Positions 1 through 9,661 of a DNA stretch of 48,925 bases are shown in pieces. Numbering within the stretch: position 1 is the stretch's first letter; each line of letters starts with the position of its first letter. The notes below the pieces were generated by a model. That model worked only from the letters and a program-made list of their open reading frames with translations. It ran no database searches and was not told the origin of the DNA. Both the position numbers and the translations under genes were made by a program. The DNA comes from Batkoa obscura (lineage: Eukaryota; Entomophthoromycota; Entomophthoromycetes; Entomophthorales; Batkoaceae): the NCBI GenBank assembly GCA_030770535.1, contig JASVEC010000115.1, positions 1 to 48,925 of the forward strand. The letters run 5' to 3'.

Positions 1-373
1 CTCAAGGCTCTTAATTGAATTATTCCCTAGTATTGTATCTTTAATAAAGCCATCAAGTTTTAATAGTATTTTACATAGGTTTTACAGTAGTATCTTCTAT
101 TTTATTTATTTCATATATTTTATAGCTTATTGGGCACTATTTCTATTAATTTAAGCCCATCTTAGCTACATAAACTAAGGCCTTTCGACTCACGACTAGT
201 TAAGTAGGCTAGAATTGCTTTTAACTCCAATCACTGAGTATCAGATTTTACATTTGGCGCTCATAACTAGGAAAGCTCTTGTAACTACTCTAGGTACCCT
301 TCATAATCTTTCCTTTACGGTCCTTACCGCGTAACCATCCCCAAAAACCCTTAACCCCCTTAACTTTCAAACT

Positions 374-3300
374 ATGGTCAATAATAGCTTTATACCCTAT
401 TTTGCTGACTCAAGATATCTTCTTGATAACTGTCAACAATTGTCCATAACTGGATATGACATGGGTAGTAGTAATGAAGAAGAAGTTAGTATTCTCACTC
501 CAGAAATAGATATTGCTGCTCTGAAACGAGCAGCACTGCCTTCACATGTTATAAAATCGGTTGCTACCTATGGAGCTGTTCCTATGGACGTTCTTAGTGG
601 TGATTTTTCTGCTTGGAGACAATATCAAAATAGTGGCTCTAGTACTCAAATCACTTTTCGTGCTCAGTATCAAACGGTACCTACTCTCTCCCACGCTCAA
701 CAATATTTAGTAGAGTTCTTACACAACAAACTCATCCAGATGGTTGGTGAACTCAACCGTCTTTCAACTCACACTAATGAATTGTCTACCTCTTTGAGCT
801 CACTTCTAGGTACAGTTAATAATCTCTCCATGGTTATTAACCAAAACAATGATATAACCACCCTCTTAAATAAATTCCATACTAGTAAGTTAAATGAGTT
901 CGACCAAAGGCTCAAAAATACCATTAGTTATGAAGTTCATAGAGATTTGGTAAAAGAAGTAAGAGACTTCAAGGCTGAATTGCATCAGCTTGATACCAAC
1001 TTACACTCCGAGATAGTTAAGATCTCTGACGAGATCAATATTTTCCTCACTGAGATCAATGAGCATACTGCCGAAAGAATCGCAAATATTAATGGAAAAG
1101 TGAAAACCGCTTTCACAGAACTTCACAGATCGTTGATGACTACATTTAACGAGTACAATCATCGTTTATCTTGTATTGAACAATCCCCTGCGTCTGCATC
1201 AACCAAAGATTCCAGAATCTTGGCTTTAAAACAAGATTTAGCTATTTGTAATCAACAACCGGCTCAACAAGTAACTATCATCAACCAGCTCATCACTTCC
1301 AATAATAGTTTGAAGGAACAAATTAGATTGGATAAAGAGCAATCAGTAGCTGACTGGAACGAAATTTCGCGCAACATACAGAGTACTAAAGAAGAGCTCA
1401 TTCTTCTTCAGACCAAGGTAGCCTCCAATACCAGTCAAATCAAGGCGTTTTCCTGTAATTGTAAGAAGAGGCGTATTGGTGTTTCAGTATCTCGCTCTAG
1501 ACTCTCGAATTATAGAAATATTACAAAATACAAAGTGTATGATCTAAGTGATGGTACTATACAGTCTATCCTTGATACTGAATATCAAATGAACCCCAAG
1601 TGTCGTGATTCTATTTACTCAGTACAATCGGATGATCAGCCAAAAAAAGGAGACTTACCTCAAGTTTCTACATACTTGTCTCGATCGCTTCCCAGAATGA
1701 CTACCGCACCTACTGATGGTATTTACTCCAGAAATCCTGCTATAAGGTCCAATGCTGCGTCAATACGACCTCGTGTACAACCCTACCCTGAGGTTAACCT
1801 AGATAATCCTTTCAAAAATAATAACAAAGACAAGTCACCACATAACGCTTCTCAAATCACTCAACGTGCATTCTATGAACAACCTTTACCTTACTACATA
1901 CAACCTGATCCAATTCCTGCTCAACGCAATTATAGTACATTATATAATAATCATGATGGTCATTGTAGCCATTATGGACCTTCTGGTAACAATCAAAGCT
2001 CGCATAGCTTCTCAACATACCGCCGCGACTATCCAAGAAGCTCCTTACCTATTAATAACAAGTTTAATTTTAATCTCTTATTCAATCCAAGCGAAATTAC
2101 TGCTACCAGCTTTATCAAAGCTCTAGAAGCTTGTCTTGATGCAAACAACTGGTCCTATGAGTGTCGCTCCCAATGCCTCTTAGATCAGCTACAAACAAAA
2201 GAATTTTCCTGGTGCATGACCTTACCTGATGACTTACGTAGTAACTGGAACTCTTTCAAAAAGGCATTTATAGATCATTACGATTTTGATGTAAAAATGG
2301 AAGCAAAAAAAGTAGCCCTTTTATCTTTACGTTTAGACGACGAAAGTAAACTTGAGAATTTCATTACAAACGTAAGAAATCGTGCTAATGCCTTAATTTC
2401 CTGTGAAAAGTTAAGCGTTACAGACCTCCGCCTGGCCTTCCAACGAAACCTTCCAAGTCATATCGCACGTCTTTTTATATATCCTCACCATAATATCATT
2501 AATGTTACACAGATGATAGAAATTTTAGAGCTGTATCTTAGAAGTTCAAAAGGGGAAGTTAGATCCAAAAAACTGTATGCTAATCATATAGATAGCAAAA
2601 CTCTGGACTATCGTATAATAAACTATCGGACTAATAATAAATCAATTGACGTTACTCTCTGCGGATTAGTATCTGTGATTTATCAATATCCAGACATAGC
2701 GTATAGGCAGTCTGGAATCCCCATTATTTCCCCTAAGAACTTATTAATACCGCCTAAATCACAGGTAGTGCTAGATACTAAAATCTTATTATGGGTACCT
2801 AAGGAGTTCCATCTATCTATATACAGTATAGAAGGTGTTTCACGATTAGAGCCTTTAGTTATGCCTGGAGTCTTAGGTGACAATATGAATGAGACTATTA
2901 AGTTATTGCTTGCAAGCATCACTAAAAAAGATATCAATATTTCTAGAGGTCAACAGGTTGGAATCATACATCTAGAAAATAACGCTTTGATCAGTACTTT
3001 CAGTAAATTTGCAACACTAGAAGAATTCCAAATTTATGAAGTCCCTAATGGCCAGACCTCGTTTATCAAAAAAGACACCATTGGACATCTAAATCAAGAT
3101 GAACAACTCCAATTTTATAAATTGCTGGAAGAATATAAAGAGATTTTTGGAACTTCAGAAGAAGATATTGACTGTGCCCGCAACACTAAACATAAAGTAT
3201 ATACGTGCGATCCACTACTTGTCGCAACCAAAGCGTATCATGAATCTCAGTCCGAACTTAGGGCAGAACGAGAAGAAGTCCAAAAACTCCTAAATTTAGG

Positions 3301-4834
3301 CTTAATTATCCCTTTGGATAGTCCATGGGCCTCTCCTCTTATGATTGTTAAGAAAAAGGGCGGAACTAATAGAGTAGTTATGGACTATAGAAAGCTTAAC
3401 AAAGTCACAAAAGGTGTATACCCTCTACCCAGAATAGATGATGCTGTTGACCGCTTACAAGGGGCAAAATATTTTTCGGCAATGGATCTAATCTCAGGAT
3501 ACTGGCAGATAGAAATGGATTCAGAAGACCAAGAAAAGTGCGCTTTGATTACTTCTGAATGGCTATTTCAACTAACTAGGATCCCACAAGGCTTTTCAAA
3601 CACCTCTGCTACATTACAACATCTTATGGATAATACAATAGCCGATCTTAAGCTTTTATGTGTGCTAGTTTACCTAGATGACTTGAATGTGTTTTCGAAA
3701 ACTTTTGTGGATCACCTAGCTCATCTTAAAGCAGTACTCGAACGTCTTCGCCAAGCTAGCCTAAAGTCAGAACTAAAGAAATGTTCATTCTTCCAAACTA
3801 GCCTGGAATTTCTAGGCTATAAGGTCTCTGACAAAGTTTTAGCCCCTATTCCTAATAAATTAGATGAATTAAGAGAACTTCTCTCCCCAACTACACTCAA
3901 GGAGGTACAAGTATTCCTTGGGTTGATGAATTATTATCAAAGATTTATAAAAGATTTCTCGAATTTGGCTATTCCACTGTTCCAACTGTTAAAGAAAGAA
4001 TCCAAGTTTCAATGGGAGAAAGAGCACCAACAAGCGTTTGAAGAACTCCGCGACAAGCTGCTCAATGCTCCAGTTTTAATGTTTCCAAATTTTTCAAAGT
4101 CCTTCTTTCTAAATACTGACGCTAGTCCAACTGCAGTTGGAGGTGTTTTAAGCCAATTAGATGATGATAACTGCGAACATCCAATAGCTTATACCTCTAG
4201 AGCCTTATCGAAACACGAGATGAATTTTACTACGACAGAGAAAGAATGCCTTGCAATTATTCATGCTATAAAGACATTTAGACCGTACATCTATAGCACT
4301 CACTTTACTATTATCACCAACCATGTTTCCTTAAAACGGTTGTATTCGATCACTAATCCTGAAGGGCGTTTAGCTAGGTGGGCTCTAAAACTACAATCGT
4401 ATAGTTTTGATATAGTATATAAACAAGGTAAAGATAATCACAATGCGCATAGGCTTAGAAAGTTATCCAGGATCTGTCTAGCCGCTCTCATAGATGATGA
4501 TCTGTATAACCTATCAGGCGATAAAGATAAGTGGTCGCAACAGCAACCTGAACTCAAACAATGGCTTGAGAAAAACGCTCAGAGTATCATTGTCAAAGGT
4601 AATCCATTGTACAAAAAGATCAAAGGAACATATATCCTATATATTAGACCTTCTTCACAGTTGTCTGTATGTCAAAAGTTCCATAACATGATCTGCGGAC
4701 ATTCAGCCTTCCAAAAAACGTATGATGTCATGAAAGTTTTTTGTTATTGGAAATCAATGATACCGGACTTAAAAGACTTCATAAATAGTTGCGATGTTTG
4801 TAAAAAAAACAACAAAATAGGACAAAAGCAGTAG
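374..4834 (+). CDS. Gag-Pol region of the Gypsy-type fossil
   Basis: A long coding region of a retroelement fossil. The first ~480 residues are gag-like, with helical or coiled stretches and polar linkers. A second gag-like domain follows around residues 550-740. Around residues 785-865 lies a beta-rich segment with a weak dUTPase-like look. The reverse transcriptase domain follows (WASPLMIVKKKGG, then the YLDD box), then RNase H (begins NTDASP) and the zinc-binding start of an integrase (H..H..C..C pattern near the end). No aspartic protease motif was recognised. The element as a whole looks broken, so this is not expected to be an active gene. Confidence 0.8.
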   Translation: MVNNSFIPYFADSRYLLDNCQQLSITGYDMGSSNEEEVSILTPEIDIAALKRAALPSHVIKSVATYGAVPMDVLSGDFSAWRQYQNSGSSTQITFRAQYQTVPTLSHAQQYLVEFLHNKLIQMVGELNRLSTHTNELSTSLSSLLGTVNNLSMVINQNNDITTLLNKFHTSKLNEFDQRLKNTISYEVHRDLVKEVRDFKAELHQLDTNLHSEIVKISDEINIFLTEINEHTAERIANINGKVKTAFTELHRSLMTTFNEYNHRLSCIEQSPASASTKDSRILALKQDLAICNQQPAQQVTIINQLITSNNSLKEQIRLDKEQSVADWNEISRNIQSTKEELILLQTKVASNTSQIKAFSCNCKKRRIGVSVSRSRLSNYRNITKYKVYDLSDGTIQSILDTEYQMNPKCRDSIYSVQSDDQPKKGDLPQVSTYLSRSLPRMTTAPTDGIYSRNPAIRSNAASIRPRVQPYPEVNLDNPFKNNNKDKSPHNASQITQRAFYEQPLPYYIQPDPIPAQRNYSTLYNNHDGHCSHYGPSGNNQSSHSFSTYRRDYPRSSLPINNKFNFNLLFNPSEITATSFIKALEACLDANNWSYECRSQCLLDQLQTKEFSWCMTLPDDLRSNWNSFKKAFIDHYDFDVKMEAKKVALLSLRLDDESKLENFITNVRNRANALISCEKLSVTDLRLAFQRNLPSHIARLFIYPHHNIINVTQMIEILELYLRSSKGEVRSKKLYANHIDSKTLDYRIINYRTNNKSIDVTLCGLVSVIYQYPDIAYRQSGIPIISPKNLLIPPKSQVVLDTKILLWVPKEFHLSIYSIEGVSRLEPLVMPGVLGDNMNETIKLLLASITKKDINISRGQQVGIIHLENNALISTFSKFATLEEFQIYEVPNGQTSFIKKDTIGHLNQDEQLQFYKLLEEYKEIFGTSEEDIDCARNTKHKVYTCDPLLVATKAYHESQSELRAEREEVQKLLNLGLIIPLDSPWASPLMIVKKKGGTNRVVMDYRKLNKVTKGVYPLPRIDDAVDRLQGAKYFSAMDLISGYWQIEMDSEDQEKCALITSEWLFQLTRIPQGFSNTSATLQHLMDNTIADLKLLCVLVYLDDLNVFSKTFVDHLAHLKAVLERLRQASLKSELKKCSFFQTSLEFLGYKVSDKVLAPIPNKLDELRELLSPTTLKEVQVFLGLMNYYQRFIKDFSNLAIPLFQLLKKESKFQWEKEHQQAFEELRDKLLNAPVLMFPNFSKSFFLNTDASPTAVGGVLSQLDDDNCEHPIAYTSRALSKHEMNFTTTEKECLAIIHAIKTFRPYIYSTHFTIITNHVSLKRLYSITNPEGRLARWALKLQSYSFDIVYKQGKDNHNAHRLRKLSRICLAALIDDDLYNLSGDKDKWSQQQPELKQWLEKNAQSIIVKGNPLYKKIKGTYILYIRPSSQLSVCQKFHNMICGHSAFQKTYDVMKVFCYWKSMIPDLKDFINSCDVCKKNNKIGQKQ

Positions 4835-5832
4835 CTTGTAAGCTTATTTACCTAAACATGTATTTTACACAGTAAGTATAGATGTTGTAGATCCTATTCG
4901 AGAAGCTTCTTTATTAAGAATAAATAAACATATTGTTGTAGCTGTAGACCGTTTAAACAAGTGGTTTGAAGCTAGAACAACAATAAGCCAGACTTCCTTT
5001 CCCATATCCAAATATACATAAAAAGATATTATTTGTAGATATGGAAGCCCTCAGGTGATGCTTACTGACGATTTTACCAATTTTGTTAATCTAGCTCTCT
5101 CAATTAGCTAGACTAATAGCCACAAAGCATTCTACTGCAACTTCATACCACCTTGGAACTAACGGAATGATAAACCAGTGTGTATACTAAGGAAGTTAGC
5201 TTTCAACGAAGCTAGCTCTTGAAATGTATACCTATATTCTGCCATTTTAGCATATAGACATTCAGTGCATAATATTATCAAAAAATCTCCTTTTGTTATG
5301 CTTTATGAGAAACACCCTGGACTTCCCATATCTTCCACCTCTTTAATCACTAAACAAGGCCAGATGAGCCCTGACATGTATTTGGCTAAACTAACAAAAA
5401 AATTGATGGCTACGCAAGTTGACGCCTTTAGCGCATTAAAAGATTCGAAAATAAAGAGGTATCAACAAGATATGTCTCAACTTCCTAGTCTAGCTATCTT
5501 CAAGATAGGCAATATTATTTATCTGTATCCTTCCTACGATCAATCTAGAAAAAATAAACTAGCACTGGAATGAGACGGATCATATAAAATCATATGTAGA
5601 CACTTATATGATGGTTACTCAGTCAAATATAAAGGAACAAGAGTCATTTATAATTAACCGCGTACCAAGTTTCTCAAATCAGCAATGTGATTCAACGGGT
5701 ATAATTTGTAACTGGCCGAATTGTACTATAACTATTGCGAAAGAATTGAATAAGACTAATTGTTTTGGCTCTCTTATAGGCTCTTGGTAAGCAAACCATA
5801 AAGATTTACTAAATCAAATCATAGGGTGTGAA

Positions 5833-6293
5833 ATGTGAGATATCGCTTTGTCACCTCCATGATTAATTGCAATACAGCAATCACTTAAGTCATTATGTCC
5901 TCGAGTTTAGAGACAATCAATTCCATGCTCTTAGTTTGATTTGCTATGAGAATTTGTATCTTCGTCCTAAAAAATATTATCTCCATGTTTTGATATCTAT
6001 ACTTGTCGGAATATAAAAGAGACTCTGGAACATAGTAACTCGAGGCTTTTTAACTGAATTATTCCTTGATATCTCCTACATTTAGTAAAGCTATTAAATC
6101 TTCTTGATAATATCTTATATAGATTTTACAGTAATATTATTTATTCTATTTGTCTTACATAGTCTGTAGCCTATTACGCATTATTTTTCATAACTCAAGT
6201 CTATCTTAGCTACATAAACTAAAACCTTTCAACCTATGGCTAGTCAATCAACCAAAAAGTACTTAACTTTAATCACTGAGTACCAATTTCATA
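5833..6293 (+). repeat. LTR in the left inverted-repeat arm
   Basis: An LTR of the TGTGAAAT family, with a TATA-like tataaaagag and an aataaag-like motif as in the other copies. It serves as the 3' LTR of the Gypsy fossil and also forms the outer third of the left inverted-repeat arm. Its mirror copy lies at about 10681-11139. Confidence 0.8.
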
Positions 6294-7312
6294 GCATTTT
6301 AGGGATTTTTATAATAAAAAGATATTTTAAAATATTAAATAAAATAGAAAAATATTGTCTAATTAATTTCAAAGTTTAAGGTTTTTATTTACAAATATAA
6401 TAAAATCAATAGTTTAATTATTAACAATAAGAAAACAAATATAATTTTAAAAAAAATAAAAAAAATAAAAAATATAAAAAATATAAAAAATATAAAAAAT
6501 ATAAAAAATATAAAAAATATAAAAAATATAAAAAATATAAAAAATATAAAAAATATAAAAAATATAAAAAATATAAAAAATATAGGTATTGTATTTAACT
6601 AAATATGATAAATTATATTATTACCCAGTATCTAATAGATTAAAGATATCTAATGTAATTTTAATTAAAGTTATAAAATTTACAAAACAAGAAAATTATA
6701 AAATTAATTCCAACTTATTTTACAAGAATAAGTGAAAGTTTAAAATTTTTAATATTTACTAAATAAGTAAATAGTTTATTAAGTGATAAAAATTAATTAC
6801 TAAATATTAATATTACTTAATTTATTGATAGTTAAGCTAATAGATGGTTGAAAAGTAAGTAGCTATAATAATAAATAAAAACTATTATTATATTATTTGT
6901 ATTATATAAAAATAACTAATTGTAACTTTGAGGCTAATCACTCCCTCTTATGCAGCTATTTATTAACTTAGTAATATATTAATAATGTAATTATGATATT
7001 AAAACTATTGATGTATTTTATAGCAAATCCATAATATTGAGTATAAAACAGTTAATAGTAAATATCTCTCAATGAAGTTTTATAAGAACACGTATTTATT
7101 GACATATTATAACTTTGATTAATATTAATATATAAGTTATATTAGTAAAGTCCTTGCTAATATGGCAATTTATATTAGATCTAATAAAAATTCTGCTAAC
7201 TTACAACATATCTTATAACAAATAGTTTAAAAGTGCTAAGTACTTTTGTTTTTTAATAAATAGTTTATCTTTATATAGTTCTAAGCAAAGTTCTAAAATA
7301 TAAAATATAAAA
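5841..7312 (+). repeat. Left arm of 1472-base inverted repeat
   Basis: This arm is the reverse complement of 9662-11133. Coordinates pair as x and 16974-x over the whole length, so both arms are 1472 bases with no net indel, even through a 9-base microsatellite. I compared several blocks and saw one mismatch, near the outer end (5847 against 11127). The arm contains an LTR (to 6293), a short unassigned segment, the microsatellite (about 6466-6585) and the decayed 3' part of a DNA transposon. The match ends abruptly inside the transposon's 3' region. Confidence 0.95.
6466..6590 (+). repeat. 9-base microsatellite (AAAAAATAT)n
   Basis: About 13 near-perfect units of AAAAAATAT. The mirror tract is at about 10384-10508 with the same length. 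Identical repeat number in both arms points to very recent homogenisation, because such tracts change length quickly. Confidence 0.9.
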
Positions 7313-7403
7313 CTAGGTTTTATTTTAATACTATTTTATTGGTTATCCTATCCAAAATTAAGTTAAAAAATGAATAAAAAATGAAACCAGTTTGGACATC
7401 TCC
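6594..7403 (+). mobile_element. DNA transposon 3' remnant, left of HMG gene
   Basis: This matches, with decay, the last part of the transposase frame and the 3' non-coding part of the whole transposon at 30627-33091. Examples are the stretch with actccctcttatgcagctat and the terminal gaaaccagtttggacatctc. It ends in a degenerate TIR at about 7403. Up to 7312 it belongs to the inverted-repeat arm; from 7313 on it has its own sequence. Confidence 0.8.
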
Positions 7404-7906
7404 ACTAACACTAGGTCTCTTAAGTTGTTCAATTTGAGTATTCAAAATTTTATTATAATTAATAAATTATTTAGACCATCAACCTTTTAAGCGAAAAAAA
7501 CACAATTTTTTTAGTTGTACTTTTAAATAACAAAACCTAACCTTTTCTCCTTGGTTTACTTGGCATTAATAAATATCAAACGCTTATTCATATCAAATAT
7601 TTTTTGTTGCTTTTTGAGTTTTAAACTTTGTATATCATTTACAATTCATTTAAAGCGAACAATGATCTATAAAAGACAATCAATCATATTTGGTATTATC
7701 TTAAATAAATTTAAAAAACTTCAGGAGCTCTGGAGGCTTCAATCTCTTTGTTTGATAACTTGATCTTCATATTATCAAAACGGTCGTATGTGTAATATTC
7801 TCAAGATTTTTTTGAAAAAAAGCAACTATTATGTAAACATAAAATATTTTTAATTCTAATAGCTTTATGAAAAGTTATACAAGAATATTAAGCGTTTATT
7901 TACTAA

Positions 7907-8497
7907 TCATTTAAATATAGGCTCCAAGTTGATATCCAGTGTATCATAGAGCTCCATATTTTGTGTAGTAGAATATGGCTTTGGTGAAGGTTTATTCCTT
8001 TTCTTTATATTTTGCCTAGGTTTATATTTATAGTTAGGATATTTTGTCTTATGTATGGATTTCTCGGCTTCAGCCATCTCCAAGTATCTTTGTTTAACCT
8101 CAAAGCCTTCATGTTTCCACATTCTACCAATAATCTGTGATATTTTTTTATTGTCGGCCATTTTGTTTGTACTACTTATCTCCTTATGTTTATCTTTCCT
8201 ATAAAGTATAAATGCATTTGCAGGCCTAGGTATTTTGTCAGTATCATCTGTTTTAGATAATGTTTTGCTTTCGCTTGAGCTATCTTCATCTTTTCTGATA
8301 ATTATCTTTTCTGCAAATGACTTTGAAATTAATAAAGGATAATGACCTTCTGGGATAAAAAAACAATCTTTCTGGTCTAAAGAAAATTCATCTTTCAAAG
8401 GCTCCATTCTGATACCATCGCCATTTTCAATGAGGTAGTCAAACTTACTTTCGTCCAAAAAAAGCAGGTGCTCATTTAACCTTAAAGGGCTATGCAT
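7907..8497 (-). CDS. MAT-type HMG-box transcription factor
   Basis: A 196-residue protein with a single HMG box at about residues 89-161. It begins IPRPANAFILYR and continues through ISQIIGRMWK, a YLEMAEAEK helix and KYPNYKYKPR. This is the MATA_HMG pattern known from fungal mating-type proteins (MAT1-2-1, sexM/sexP) and their relatives. The basic tail KPRQNIKKRNKPSPK could be a nuclear localisation signal. The N-terminal 88 residues are acidic to neutral and unrecognised. The gene has no intron, and the start is the first Met of the frame. It should bind DNA in the minor groove and regulate transcription. It sits alone between two nearly identical inverted arms, 1.16 kb from the right arm on its upstream side. 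Some early fungi carry many MATA_HMG genes, so a mating role is plausible but not shown. Confidence 0.88.
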   Translation of the reverse strand: MHSPLRLNEHLLFLDESKFDYLIENGDGIRMEPLKDEFSLDQKDCFFIPEGHYPLLISKSFAEKIIIRKDEDSSSESKTLSKTDDTDKIPRPANAFILYRKDKHKEISSTNKMADNKKISQIIGRMWKHEGFEVKQRYLEMAEAEKSIHKTKYPNYKYKPRQNIKKRNKPSPKPYSTTQNMELYDTLDINLEPIFK

Positions 8498-8614
8498 TTT
8501 AGTTGTATGTTGATTGTTGGTATAACGTCAAGGTTGATTGGTGGCTAATTATTTTTGATTTATCCTCTTTAGATTCTTTTTCTAATACTTACTCTTTAAA
8601 ATTGAAACAAAAGT

Positions 8615-9005
8615 AATTAAGCAACACAGCTATTTGTAGAATAACCTTTGTTACAAAATTTCAAGCTGGTGCTAGCATGAATAATGGAATGTAAATATAA
8701 GGAATATAAGCTATTGAATGCATCATTTGAGTGATTTGTATAAAAATCATATGTTTAAACCCTTTACCGATATAGGTTAAATCTTTTTTAATTTAAATCA
8801 AATTTCCTTAATAATTGTAGGCCATTGTTAAATATACAGCTATTTGTAAAATAACTTTTGCCACAAAATTAAGCTAGTGTTAGCATGAATAATAGAATAT
8901 AAATATAAGGAATATAAGCTATTGAATGCATCACCTGAGTGATTTTTATAGAAATCATATGTTTAAACCCTTTACCAATATAGGTTAAATTTTTTTTAAT
9001 TTAAG
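8615..9005. repeat. Diverged tandem duplication upstream of HMG gene
   Basis: Two diverged copies of a ~175-base unit with a period of about 215. Each starts near acagctatttgtaRaataac, runs through tagcatgaataat and ends near gtttaaaccctttacc and a ggttaaat. The copies begin near 8620 and 8835. The gtttaaaccc box, preceded by a possible anticodon-like stem (gattt...aaatc), gives a weak tRNA-like look, so a tRNA-derived SINE is possible. The block lies in the presumed promoter of the HMG gene. Confidence 0.6.
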
Positions 9006-9289
9006 TCAAATCTTTTTAATTTAAATTAAACCTATTTTAATAAGTTAAATTTAGCCAATGATATTAGACCGTTCTTAAGTAAAGCTTCTTTTGATTTGAG
9101 GAAGATATACAGGATTAAATTTTGTTAGCTAAAAAAATAATAAAAGGGGAATTGATTGACTGGCAAAGGAGTATCCAGGTGTGCAGTAAGTAAAAAATAA
9201 TAGACCAAACAAATATCAGTTGTTTAGTGTTTGATATATATATTCAGGCTATTACAAATCACTCAGTTTTAATAGTAACTCCTTTGAGG

Positions 9290-9560
9290 ATTTAAGGAAC
9301 GGTAGGATATCCCACAACATATATTAATAGATAAAATAACTACTAAAATATAATCCCTATTAAATTTTAAAGAGTTCGATTAGTTATTACAAATAAAATA
9401 AAAATTCTTACTAAGTCCTATAAAGTTTTATTAGTTATGAAATAACATTATGATAAAATATCTATTAAACTCTAAAAGATATTATTAGTTATAACAAATA
9501 AGGGATAAATAAATAGCATATAAGTTAAAAAAAACCTTGTTAGTTATGACAAATAGCAAA
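9290..9560 (+). repeat. Degenerate repeat cluster with ttagttatRacaaata motif
   Basis: Four spaced copies of a motif close to ttagttatgacaaata begin near 9376, 9429, 9489 and 9539, about 50 to 60 bases apart. The spacers are A-rich and also partly alike. It lies far upstream of the HMG gene start. Confidence 0.55.
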
Positions 9561-9661
9561 AAACTAACTAAAATACATCAAAAAAGAAGCGCTACTGAAT
9601 ATCAAAAGGCATTACATGGGGTGTCGGAATTGATTTGATTTCTTTTATCTAACTTTCAAGA

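Larger units (their letters stand above)
1..6293 (+). mobile_element. Ty3/Gypsy-type LTR retroelement fossil
   Basis: An LTR retroelement copy that runs off the left window edge. Parts in order: the end of a 5' LTR (1-252), a primer-binding-site-like stretch starting TGGCGCTCATAAC just after it, a long gag-pol coding region from 374, integrase remnants, and a 3' LTR at about 5833-6293. The order reverse transcriptase, RNase H, integrase assigns it to the Ty3/Gypsy group. It looks broken, with a handful of breaks. The two LTRs differ visibly (by eye roughly a quarter of positions). That suggests age, or that the 3' LTR was replaced by recombination, since it lies in the inverted-repeat arm described separately. 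Confidence 0.85.
7313..9661. other. Central unique segment (2349 bases) between inverted arms
   Basis: The segment enclosed by the two arms. It contains the HMG-box gene (minus strand), a tandemly duplicated upstream block (about 8615-9005), a degenerate repeat cluster (9290-9560), and a different transposon TIR at each inner edge. Nothing else is recognised in it. Recombination between the arms would invert exactly this segment. Confidence 0.85.
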
